From: CALAZP01 sp964410725
Lineage (GTDB): Bacteria > Bacteroidota > Bacteroidia > Chitinophagales > Saprospiraceae
Assembly (NCBI GenBank): GCA_964410725.1
Contig: CAYPID010000001.1
Location: 186,001-250,000, forward strand
Length of the DNA stretch: 64,000 nucleotides
Reading direction: 5' to 3'
The position numbers and the translations under genes were made by a program. Numbering within the stretch: position 1 is the first letter of the stretch; each line of letters begins with the position of its first letter. Positions 28,537 through 35,916 of this stretch are shown here, piece after piece. The notes beneath the pieces are model-generated. The model was not told the DNA's origin. It ran no database searches and was given only the letters and a program-made list of their open reading frames with translations.

Positions 28537-31041
28537 TTAAAAAGATACCGTTGAAGTAAATCCCATTCTTCCCAATTGATTAAATACACCAGCTGTTACC
28601 CGCTCACCAGGCGATATTTCAATAGGTTCTGTGTAAATAGGATCCGAACTGTTTGGACTGCGATTGAATTTAGTATATCGTATAGTGTATCCAGCATACT
28701 CAGAATTAAGGTACACCTTATTATCGATTATTTTCATGCCCGGCGGCGGTATCCGATAATGATACCCACCATTATTTTTATCCAACATTGGAAGCGTAAC
28801 CGCACTTAAGGTCCTCATAAAAGCACTATAGTCCTCATATTTATCTTCTTTACTTTTGCCAGACCAAGATGGAGTTCCCTGCCATGCCCTTTGTGCAAAT
28901 CCTTGAAGTTTGGGTAAAATATAATACTCCATCATCTCCTGTCCTTTTACTGTTTCTCCCCAAAGCTGTGCTTGCAAACCATATATGTTGGTTTTTTTAT
29001 CCGCATCTAACCTCACCATATCTTTAAAATCCCTGTCAGGTTCAAAAATATTCCCCATTGGATCTGAAATGGTCGATTCAAAAAGATGATAGGGAACAAA
29101 AGAAAAAGCATCTTCAGTATCTACAAAACCTCCCCAATACAAACCAGGTTCACGAGGGTCTTTGTTATACGCCAGGTCAAAATAAAAGTTGGTGACATTG
29201 CACAGAACAACAGGATACCCCGCATTGGCTAACCTATAGCCCAAATCCTGCTGCCCCCATAAATTATTCCAAATGTATGGGAAGACCTCCTTTTGCACAA
29301 ATAATGGATTAGGTTCCCAACTGTTGTCCTCATTAAAATTCATCACAGCTTCCTCCCACGCACCAGTCTGTAACCCTTTAGACCTAATGAGTTCGTTTAA
29401 TTTTTCGAAAAATAAGCCTTGTAGGTTTCGCGTTGTTTTTACCTCCGGTTTATTTTTTAAATAAGCTTCGCATATAGGAGAACCCGTCCATGCAGTAGAC
29501 GGAACTTCATCCCCCCCAGTATGAATCATGGTTAATGGAACCTCAGCCTCTTGATACATAGTTATCACCTCATCAATGACCACTTCGTAAAAATCCAGCG
29601 GTTGGTCTTTACATACACATACTGTATTATCAAAATAGCCCTGGGCAGAAATATACCGCGAAGTATCATCAGGGTCAATCAATCGATAGCGCTCTGCCTC
29701 TAATTTATTTCCAGCTTTCATTAGTCTTTCGTAGCGCAACTCCATCGCTTTTATGGCAGCCCTGGCGTGACCTGGAAGATTGAACTGGGGAATGACATTT
29801 ATATGTAAACTATGAGCAAATCGAATTATTTCTTTAAAATCCTCCCGGGTATAATACCCATTCCCCATAGACTCCATATCCTTTGGATCTGGCCCTGATC
29901 CATAAGAAGGTTGCAAAAATAAACTATCATTAAGTGTATGCCCTCTAAATGCACCAACCTCGGTCAACTCAGGTAGTGCTTCAATCTCCAATCTCCAGCC
30001 TTCATCCTCTGTCAAATAAAGTAATAATTGATTGATTTTGTTATACGCTAAAACCTCCAATAACTTTTTTACCGATTCCTTACTTTGAAAATTCCTACCC
30101 ACATCTAAATGAAATCCCCGGTACGAAAAAGCAGGACCATCTACTACATTTATTCCAGGTACTTGTACCCCCGCCTCTTCCTGTCGCACCATAGCAAGCA
30201 AACTCTGAATCCCATAAAATACTCCAGCAGCATCTCCCCCAGTAATTCTAATTTGACTTCGATCCACATCCAATCTGTAATTTTCAAGTGGCAAACTAAT
30301 ATTTCCAGTCAATAAGATGCCATCAGATATTTGAGTTTCCTCGGTTAATTTCAACTCAATACCTGTCCATTTTTTTACTTTTTGAGCCAAATACTCCGCT
30401 TCCTCTTTTAATCCCATATCATATCCAATTTTTTGTCCTTCGGAAAAAACAAAGGCCTCTTCGCCCCATTCATATGCGGTGGGGCTGGGAATAAATGGGT
30501 ATTCTTCAACGCCTGTGAAGGAGTGTAAATATGTATTCCTATCGTAAAGGTATTCGGGCGATGGATACGGTTCGAAATCTCCCCCTGTTCTGGTATACTG
30601 CTCAATTCGATTAAACGGCTCAATTTTACAAGTCAAAGAATGTGATTGTCCATTCACATCTGCCCAATAAACGCCTAAAGGACCATCTGATTCTTTAATC
30701 AAACTTCCTGAAGAAGTATAGGCTATTGTAACCGTATCTCCTGGAACCAATTGAAAATTATCATCAAACTTCAGCTGGTAAAAATCTCCATTAATGTTTT
30801 TAATTACTGCCGGTCCTTTAGTTTCTATTACCCACCTTGGTGCTTGATTCCAGTATAAAAACTTATCCTTCCCAACGAACGGTTTCTCACCTGAATTCCA
30901 AATGGTAAATGTCGCTTCATGTAAATCTTTGCCCTCTTGTTGATAATTTGTATCCAACCTCCACTGTATGTTTAGATCTATTTCTGGGGTCGACTCACAT
31001 GCCGTTAAAAAAACCAATAATGCAAACCAAATCTGTTTCAT
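28537..31041 (-). CDS. GH20 beta-N-acetylhexosaminidase lipoprotein
   Basis: Releases terminal N-acetylglucosamine (or GalNAc) from chitin oligomers or glycans. The 834-residue precursor has a lipoprotein signal with lipobox FLTAC, so it is probably anchored in the outer membrane or periplasm. Domain order: chitobiase/hexosaminidase N-terminal domain (about 25-160), GH20b domain (about 185-300), catalytic GH20 barrel (about 305-680) with the HTGGDEVP motif (D511, E512), and a C-terminal chitobiase-like domain. ATG at 31041 is preferred over TTG one codon upstream. It heads a six-gene minus-strand operon. The 69 bases before the divergent EEP gene hold no clear consensus promoter. Confidence 0.95.
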   Translation of the reverse strand: MKQIWFALLVFLTACESTPEIDLNIQWRLDTNYQQEGKDLHEATFTIWNSGEKPFVGKDKFLYWNQAPRWVIETKGPAVIKNINGDFYQLKFDDNFQLVPGDTVTIAYTSSGSLIKESDGPLGVYWADVNGQSHSLTCKIEPFNRIEQYTRTGGDFEPYPSPEYLYDRNTYLHSFTGVEEYPFIPSPTAYEWGEEAFVFSEGQKIGYDMGLKEEAEYLAQKVKKWTGIELKLTEETQISDGILLTGNISLPLENYRLDVDRSQIRITGGDAAGVFYGIQSLLAMVRQEEAGVQVPGINVVDGPAFSYRGFHLDVGRNFQSKESVKKLLEVLAYNKINQLLLYLTEDEGWRLEIEALPELTEVGAFRGHTLNDSLFLQPSYGSGPDPKDMESMGNGYYTREDFKEIIRFAHSLHINVIPQFNLPGHARAAIKAMELRYERLMKAGNKLEAERYRLIDPDDTSRYISAQGYFDNTVCVCKDQPLDFYEVVIDEVITMYQEAEVPLTMIHTGGDEVPSTAWTGSPICEAYLKNKPEVKTTRNLQGLFFEKLNELIRSKGLQTGAWEEAVMNFNEDNSWEPNPLFVQKEVFPYIWNNLWGQQDLGYRLANAGYPVVLCNVTNFYFDLAYNKDPREPGLYWGGFVDTEDAFSFVPYHLFESTISDPMGNIFEPDRDFKDMVRLDADKKTNIYGLQAQLWGETVKGQEMMEYYILPKLQGFAQRAWQGTPSWSGKSKEDKYEDYSAFMRTLSAVTLPMLDKNNGGYHYRIPPPGMKIIDNKVYLNSEYAGYTIRYTKFNRSPNSSDPIYTEPIEISPGERVTAGVFNQLGRMGFTSTVSF

Positions 31042-31110
31042 CAACTTTTTTATTATTTTTCGAAATACAAATCAATTTAAAAAAAATTCCTAACTCATAT
31101 TCAACCGATT

Positions 31111-31980
31111 ATGAAGTCCCTTCGAGTTTTAATCTGGATATTAATTCCCTGTTCTTTCTTTGGGCCTTTCTCACCCAAAGCTTTTTCTCAGGAATTGAAC
31201 ATTTTGAGTTTTAATATTCGGTACCCCAACCCAAATGATGGGGTTCATTATTGGCCCAACAGAAGACCCTTAGTGAGCAGCGTCATTAGATTTTATGATG
31301 CCGACATAATCGGTTTGCAAGAAGCTTTTCGATTACAACTGGACGAATTATCTGCTGACTTTCCCAACTTTCAATGGGTCGGGGTGTGCAGAACAGATGG
31401 TAGTACTCAACCTAATCCAGATAATGAGTTTTCCGCAATTTTTTATAATACCTCCAAATTAAGGGTACTTAACAGCGGCACTTTTTGGTTATCCCCTACT
31501 CCTAATATCGTCGGTTCGAAAGGTTGGGATGCCGCCCTTCCTAGAATAGTTACCTGGGCGCAATTTGAAATTATTTCTTCTGGCAAACAATTCTACCACT
31601 ACAATACCCATTTTGACCATATGGGTGTGAAAGCTCGAGTAAAAAGTGCTCAACTAATTCTGGATACCTTAATTCCAAAAATGGATTTATTTCCCATAGT
31701 AGTAACGGGTGATTTCAACGTCAACCCCGAAACAGAAGTTTACCAAACCATGACCAAAGGTCTTAAGGACGCATTTTACAACTCGGAAATGCCCCATCAC
31801 GGACCCCAAGGCACTTTTACGAATGGGTTTCTATTTCCAGGAGCTCCAGGAACCAGAATTGACTATATATTTACCAATAATCAGGTCAAGGTGTTAAGAC
31901 ATGCCATCATTTCGGAAAATTGGAGCGGAATATTCCCCTCCGATCATTTACCTGTATATGGAAAAATTTTAATCGAATAA
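31111..31980 (+). CDS. Exported endonuclease/exonuclease/phosphatase-family protein
   Basis: A 289-residue protein with an N-terminal signal peptide ending near FSQE (about residue 29), so exported. The EEP fold is shown by LSFNIRYPN, the metal-binding glutamate in IGLQEAF, HYNTHFDHMG, TGDFNVNPET and the terminal SDHLPVYGKI. Substrates in this superfamily range from nucleic acids to phosphoinositides and sphingomyelin, and nothing here settles which. Its stop codon is immediately followed by the modB ATG with no gap, an unexplained but tight coupling to molybdate transport. Confidence 0.88.
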   Translation: MKSLRVLIWILIPCSFFGPFSPKAFSQELNILSFNIRYPNPNDGVHYWPNRRPLVSSVIRFYDADIIGLQEAFRLQLDELSADFPNFQWVGVCRTDGSTQPNPDNEFSAIFYNTSKLRVLNSGTFWLSPTPNIVGSKGWDAALPRIVTWAQFEIISSGKQFYHYNTHFDHMGVKARVKSAQLILDTLIPKMDLFPIVVTGDFNVNPETEVYQTMTKGLKDAFYNSEMPHHGPQGTFTNGFLFPGAPGTRIDYIFTNNQVKVLRHAIISENWSGIFPSDHLPVYGKILIE

Positions 31981-32664
31981 ATGGATTGGGAATTTTGGCA
32001 GACATTACAATTAACGTTCAAATTAGCAGGATTAACCACCCTTCTACTCTTTTTAATTGGAATCCCTTTTGCATTTTACTTGGCTTATTTAAAATCTCCT
32101 TGGAAACCAATCCTCGAATCTCTGATTAGTTTGCCGCTAGTATTACCCCCTACTGTTCTGGGGTTCTATCTATTATTATTTTTCAATCCAGACACTTTTT
32201 TATCCCAATGGTTCCGCCAAATTTTTGGAATAAATCTCCTTTTTTCCTTTCCAGGGTTAGTTTTGGCTTCTATTATCTATAGCCTTCCTTTCATGATTCA
32301 ACCTCTTCAAGCTGGTTTTGAGAATTTACCCCCCAACTTAGCAGAAGCTTCTTATCTTTTGGGCAAAAGCAAGACCACTACTTTGTTAAAAGTCATCATT
32401 CCAAATATCAAACCAGCAATACTATCTGGATTGGTGTTAAGCTTTGCCCATACGGTTGGAGAATTCGGAGTTATCTTAATGATAGGTGGGAATATTCCTG
32501 GTGTGACTAAAGTCGCATCCATTGCTATTTACGATGAAGTTGAGTCGTTGAATTATGCTACCGCTAATCAATATGCATTGGTCCTTATTGGAATGAGTTT
32601 TGTTTTTCTATTCCTAATATACTTTAATAATTACCAGAATAAACAAGCTAGAAAAAAACAATGA
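31981..32664 (+). CDS. modB: Molybdate ABC transporter permease
   Basis: Inner-membrane permease of 227 residues with about five membrane segments. The opening hydrophobic LAGLTTLLLFLIGIP segment, SLPLVLPPTVLGFYLL and the EAA loop (LAEASYLLGKSKTTTLLKVIIPNIKP) match ModB, as does HTVGEFGVILMIGGNIPG. It begins directly at the end of the EEP gene and overlaps modC by four bases (ATGA). No modA binding-protein gene lies beside it. Imported molybdate would feed the cofactor genes found at 48-51.5 kb. Confidence 0.93.
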   Translation: MDWEFWQTLQLTFKLAGLTTLLLFLIGIPFAFYLAYLKSPWKPILESLISLPLVLPPTVLGFYLLLFFNPDTFLSQWFRQIFGINLLFSFPGLVLASIIYSLPFMIQPLQAGFENLPPNLAEASYLLGKSKTTTLLKVIIPNIKPAILSGLVLSFAHTVGEFGVILMIGGNIPGVTKVASIAIYDEVESLNYATANQYALVLIGMSFVFLFLIYFNNYQNKQARKKQ

Positions 32665-33476
32665 AGCCTCCTATCATTCATATTCAGGTTTCCAAAAAAA
32701 TTCACGGGGCTTCTTCCTCCTTTTTGCTGGAATTGGATGAGAAAATTCCGGCTCGCAAATTTATTATTCTAACTGGTCCCTCCGGAAGCGGCAAAACTAC
32801 CTTACTCAAAATGATAGCGGGACTAGAGCAACCCGATAGCGGTCATATCCATTTTGAACAAACCATCTGGACAGACCTGAAGCTCCACCAATTCCATCCC
32901 ATCAGAAAAAGAAAAATTGGTATGGTGTTTCAGGATTATGCCCTATTCCCTAATATGACCGTCCAAGAACACTTACTTTACGGTCCTAGCCTCAAAAAAT
33001 TAAACCCCTTTCTGGAAGAAATATTAGAAGTACTAGAATTAGAAGATTTTTTAAATCGATACCCAGCTAATTTATCGGGGGGACAACAACAAAGAGTGGC
33101 TTTAGGTCGAGCGCTTTCGACACAGCCCCATTTGCTATTACTGGATGAAGCACTCTCTGCTTTAGATACAGTCTTAAGGAAAAAAATCAGGACCTACTTG
33201 GTTGGATACCAAAAAAAATACCAGACCAGTATCATTTTGGTCAGTCATCAAATTGATGAAATTTTGGAAATTGCCGATTGGGTTTGTCTTTTGGAACACG
33301 GGAAATTAGCACAATCTGGACCTCCTCATCAAATCCCCTTTCAGAAGATTAATGCGCTGGCATCCAAAGCCACCTTATTGAATCGTCATTTGAGAAAAGA
33401 TGGGGGTGAACGATTGACCATATTAGTGGCCGGTAAGTCCTATCACTTAGAAATTCCCCCCGAAGAGCAGAGATAA
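32661..33476 (+). CDS. modC: Molybdate ABC transporter ATP-binding protein
   Basis: A 271-residue ATPase with Walker A GPSGSGKTTLLK, Q-loop MVFQDYALFPN, ABC signature NLSGGQQQRVALGRAL and Walker B LLLLDEALSALD, followed by the H-loop SHQIDEI. It is shorter than E. coli ModC and has only a reduced C-terminal part (about 225-271) instead of a full molybdate-binding regulatory domain. It overlaps modB by four bases. Its stop touches the terminator of the convergent gene at 33475-33508. Confidence 0.92.
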   Translation: MKPPIIHIQVSKKIHGASSSFLLELDEKIPARKFIILTGPSGSGKTTLLKMIAGLEQPDSGHIHFEQTIWTDLKLHQFHPIRKRKIGMVFQDYALFPNMTVQEHLLYGPSLKKLNPFLEEILEVLELEDFLNRYPANLSGGQQQRVALGRALSTQPHLLLLDEALSALDTVLRKKIRTYLVGYQKKYQTSIILVSHQIDEILEIADWVCLLEHGKLAQSGPPHQIPFQKINALASKATLLNRHLRKDGGERLTILVAGKSYHLEIPPEEQR

Positions 33477-33508
33477 AAAAGGAGGACTTGTCATTACAAC
33501 AGTCCTCC
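33475..33508 (-). terminator. Intrinsic terminator of the repeat lipoprotein gene
   Basis: Perfect eight-base arms GGAGGACT and AGTCCTCC enclose a 12-base loop. Read on the minus strand, the hairpin is followed at once by TTTTTT, as expected for a terminator of the gene at 33528-34241. On the plus strand there is no T-run after the hairpin, so it is unlikely to serve modC equally well. Confidence 0.8.
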
Positions 33509-33527
33509 ATGTCGAACAGATCCGCAA

Positions 33528-34241
33528 TTAGTTATTTAAGCATGCTACAACAATTTCTTTAAGTTCTTCTTCAGAAGCTACTTCCACCTGGGAACTATCA
33601 GCTTTTAAAATTACCTCCACAGGATATACTAAATCAGGTTTTTTGATATGATGCCCTCGACCTCTTGATCTCCTTTCTCTTCCAAAGCCTTGTCCTCCTT
33701 CATTTGGTCGTTCACAATACTTTCTGAATTCCTCTTCATTTGAAAGCGTCACCACCTCACCTTCTTTATTCGTTACCTCAATAGGAAAAACAAAAGTGAA
33801 ACAATCCGATAATGGTGCCGGACGACAATTTTTCTTAATATTCCGGACTTCCTCTTTTGAATTTACCTCAATAATGGTTCCATCTGCCAATTCCACTTGA
33901 TGCGGAAAAACGATTTCAGGCTTTTGACGGGAGTCAGGATGATTGGACTTCCAGTCCATAAAAGCATCTTTTAATGCCTCTATATCGGCAACTTCCAATA
34001 AAGAGCTGTCCGGAAAAACCAGCGTAATAGGAAAAATAGGTCTAAAACATATATCCCTTCCTTTTCCATCAGTAGAAATACCTTCGGAATACACACCATC
34101 CGTGTTAGATCTCAGGGTCACATCCAATTCTTCCAGACTGGTATCTGAAATTGAAAAATCACTCTTTTCACAAGATGGCATCATAGCACCAATCATTAAT
34201 AATCCAAGTACTGGAAGCAAACGAACACTTTTCTTAATCAT
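33528..34241 (-). CDS. Lipoprotein with four internal repeats, function unknown
   Basis: A 237-residue predicted lipoprotein with signal peptide and lipobox MMPSC (C24). After a short linker it contains four related units, each with a (F/Y)P-x-x-(V/L) strand, a variable acidic or polar turn, a strand ending near EV or TL, and an acidic EE-L/F-K helix: about residues 70-94, 112-139, 152-176 and 206-234. Each of the last three units ends in cysteine (C139, C176, C234), and C65 and C147 sit just before the first and third units. Between units three and four is an Arg/Gly-rich stretch (about 185-201). I do not recognise a characterised family. The gene has its own terminator and is divergent from an ECF sigma gene 97 bases away. 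Confidence 0.75.
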   Translation of the reverse strand: MIKKSVRLLPVLGLLMIGAMMPSCEKSDFSISDTSLEELDVTLRSNTDGVYSEGISTDGKGRDICFRPIFPITLVFPDSSLLEVADIEALKDAFMDWKSNHPDSRQKPEIVFPHQVELADGTIIEVNSKEEVRNIKKNCRPAPLSDCFTFVFPIEVTNKEGEVVTLSNEEEFRKYCERPNEGGQGFGRERRSRGRGHHIKKPDLVYPVEVILKADSSQVEVASEEELKEIVVACLNN

Positions 34242-34294
34242 GTTTCTAAATTTTAATGGACAAATAACCTTTCAGATGTATAAGTGATTATGGT

Positions 34295-34302
34295 TAATTT
34301 TG
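34295..34302 (+). promoter_or_regulatory. Predicted -7 box upstream of the ECF sigma gene
   Basis: TAATTTTG matches the Bacteroidota -7 consensus exactly and would start transcription about 30 bases before the sigma-factor ATG at 34339. No convincing -33 TTG is found at the expected spacing, which could mean weak basal expression or need for an activator. Confidence 0.5.
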
Positions 34303-34338
34303 TACCCATGAAATCGAAAGAAAAAAATATTTTTTTTC

Positions 34339-34920
34339 ATGAATGACTCCGAACGATGGGATTTATTGAGGGCTGGAGACAAAGATGCTTTAGCTGATAT
34401 TTATGCTAATGAAGTGTCTCATTTAATCATTTACGGCAAAAAATTAACCCAAGCTGTACCTATCATAGAGGATGCCATTCAGGACTTGTTTGTAGAAATA
34501 TGGCAACGGAAATCATCTCTTGGCCCGACTGATAATATTAGAAAATACTTGTTGGTCGCACTTAGGAGAAAAATTATTTCCATGATTAATAAGGATGAGA
34601 AAAAAATTCGGTCTTCAGCACCTGAAGAAGATGAATTGCCTGTAATAGACTCCCCAGAGACCCACCTAATTAATTGGCAGGCCTTTGAACAACAAGAATT
34701 AGACATAAAAAAAGCAATAGATGGGTTAAGCCTTCGGCAAAAAGAAATTATTCATCTTAAATATAGTGTGGGTCTTGACCATAGAGCCATAAGTGAAGTT
34801 ATGGGTCTTAGTTATCAATCCACTAGAAATTTATTAGCCACCTCCGTGAAAAACCTAAAAAAATTGCTCCATTTTTTAATTTTATTGTGGACTGCATGGG
34901 TACAAAAAGAGTTTTTTTAA
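34339..34920 (+). CDS. ECF-type sigma-70 factor
   Basis: A 193-residue alternative sigma factor with region 2 (about 25-95, including EDAIQDLFVEIWQRK) and region 4 (about 130-185, LSLRQKEIIHLKYSVGLDHRAISEVMGLSYQS helix-turn-helix). There is no region 1 or 3, as in all ECF factors. The C-terminus ends in a hydrophobic stretch (LHFLILLWTAW) often seen in the Bacteroidota FecI-like group. It is followed 14 bases later by a FecR-like anti-sigma gene and then a TonB receptor, so the likely circuit is receptor-to-FecR-to-sigma surface signalling. Confidence 0.92.
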   Translation: MNDSERWDLLRAGDKDALADIYANEVSHLIIYGKKLTQAVPIIEDAIQDLFVEIWQRKSSLGPTDNIRKYLLVALRRKIISMINKDEKKIRSSAPEEDELPVIDSPETHLINWQAFEQQELDIKKAIDGLSLRQKEIIHLKYSVGLDHRAISEVMGLSYQSTRNLLATSVKNLKKLLHFLILLWTAWVQKEFF

Positions 34921-34934
34921 CTTATTGTTAAGAG

Positions 34935-35906
34935 ATGCAAGCAGAAAAATATATTAACGTTACCCCTGAAAGACTGATTGAGGATGAATTCTTCCTCGAT
35001 TGGGTCTTGCGCAAGAATCCTGAGGCCGAAGCCTTCTGGAAAGAGCTGATGCGCAATGAACCCAACGAGCAAAAAGCAATCCTTCAAGCCAAAGAATTTG
35101 TCCAATCTTTGCATCGCATTTTATCAGAAGAGCCTATAAATGAGTTCAATACTCAGGAATTGTGGGAACGGATTGAAGCCAATACCTCTGCTAAAATAAG
35201 ATTTTTCACCCCTGGAAAATGGATTGCTGCAGCAGGCATTTTGCTGATATTAAGTATAATTTTTCTTTTCCCGAAGGGATCAAAAACTATTCAAACTCAA
35301 TGGGGTGAAGTAGCGCAAATCGAATTACCAGATGCCTCCAAAGTCATCATCAACTCAACCTCCCAAATATCCTATTCCACCCGAAAATGGGGGAAGGATA
35401 GAACTGTTAACCTAACGGGAGAAGCCTTTTTTGAAGTGACTCCCGGACAAAAATTTACTGTTGCTACCCCACACGGAAGCATTGTAGTTCTAGGTACTTC
35501 CTTCAATGTTAGAGCAAGGGATTCTATCACCCTGGTGGATTGTCTGTCCGGCAAGGTTGCTGTAATAGACCATAATGGAAATAGTGAAACCATCTATCCT
35601 GGTCAAAAAATTATTATAAATTCTTCCGGTTTATCTGATACAAAAGAAGGGAATAATCAGGAGCATATTTTATCGTGGAGAACAGGAGTGGTCTATCTTC
35701 CTCAAGCTACCCTGCAAGCTGCTATTCAAGAGCTTCAGTGGTATTTTCCTGTCGAAATTCAAGTTGATGAAACTCTTTTATCGCGCCCATTAGAAGGGTT
35801 TTTTAAAACATCTAATTTGGACAGCGCACTTTATCAAATTACAACTCCCCTAAATTTGGAATACAAAACCTTAACCAAAGAAGTAATTTTGATTAAGGAA
35901 AAATAA
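34935..35906 (+). CDS. FecR-type anti-sigma regulator
   Basis: A 323-residue single-pass inner-membrane protein. The N-terminal cytoplasmic part (about 1-90) should hold the sigma factor, one membrane helix spans about residues 96-113, then a periplasmic FecR domain (about 120-220; VAQIELPDASKVIINSTSQISY and GEAFFEV are typical) and a C-terminal DUF4974-like domain (about 250-320). It would receive a signal from the partner TonB receptor through its STN domain. It sits between the sigma gene (14-base gap) and the receptor gene (10-base gap). Confidence 0.92.
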   Translation: MQAEKYINVTPERLIEDEFFLDWVLRKNPEAEAFWKELMRNEPNEQKAILQAKEFVQSLHRILSEEPINEFNTQELWERIEANTSAKIRFFTPGKWIAAAGILLILSIIFLFPKGSKTIQTQWGEVAQIELPDASKVIINSTSQISYSTRKWGKDRTVNLTGEAFFEVTPGQKFTVATPHGSIVVLGTSFNVRARDSITLVDCLSGKVAVIDHNGNSETIYPGQKIIINSSGLSDTKEGNNQEHILSWRTGVVYLPQATLQAAIQELQWYFPVEIQVDETLLSRPLEGFFKTSNLDSALYQITTPLNLEYKTLTKEVILIKEK

Positions 35907-35916
35907 TTGAAATCCT

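Noticed and set aside
28521..28589. N-terminal extension of the NagX-like protein
   Set aside because: It would overlap the hexosaminidase gene and precede the conserved family opening RLISLDAFRGF.
33475..33508. Hairpin as terminator for modC on the plus strand
   Set aside because: On the plus strand the A-run precedes the stem and no T-run follows; the orientation fits the minus-strand gene.
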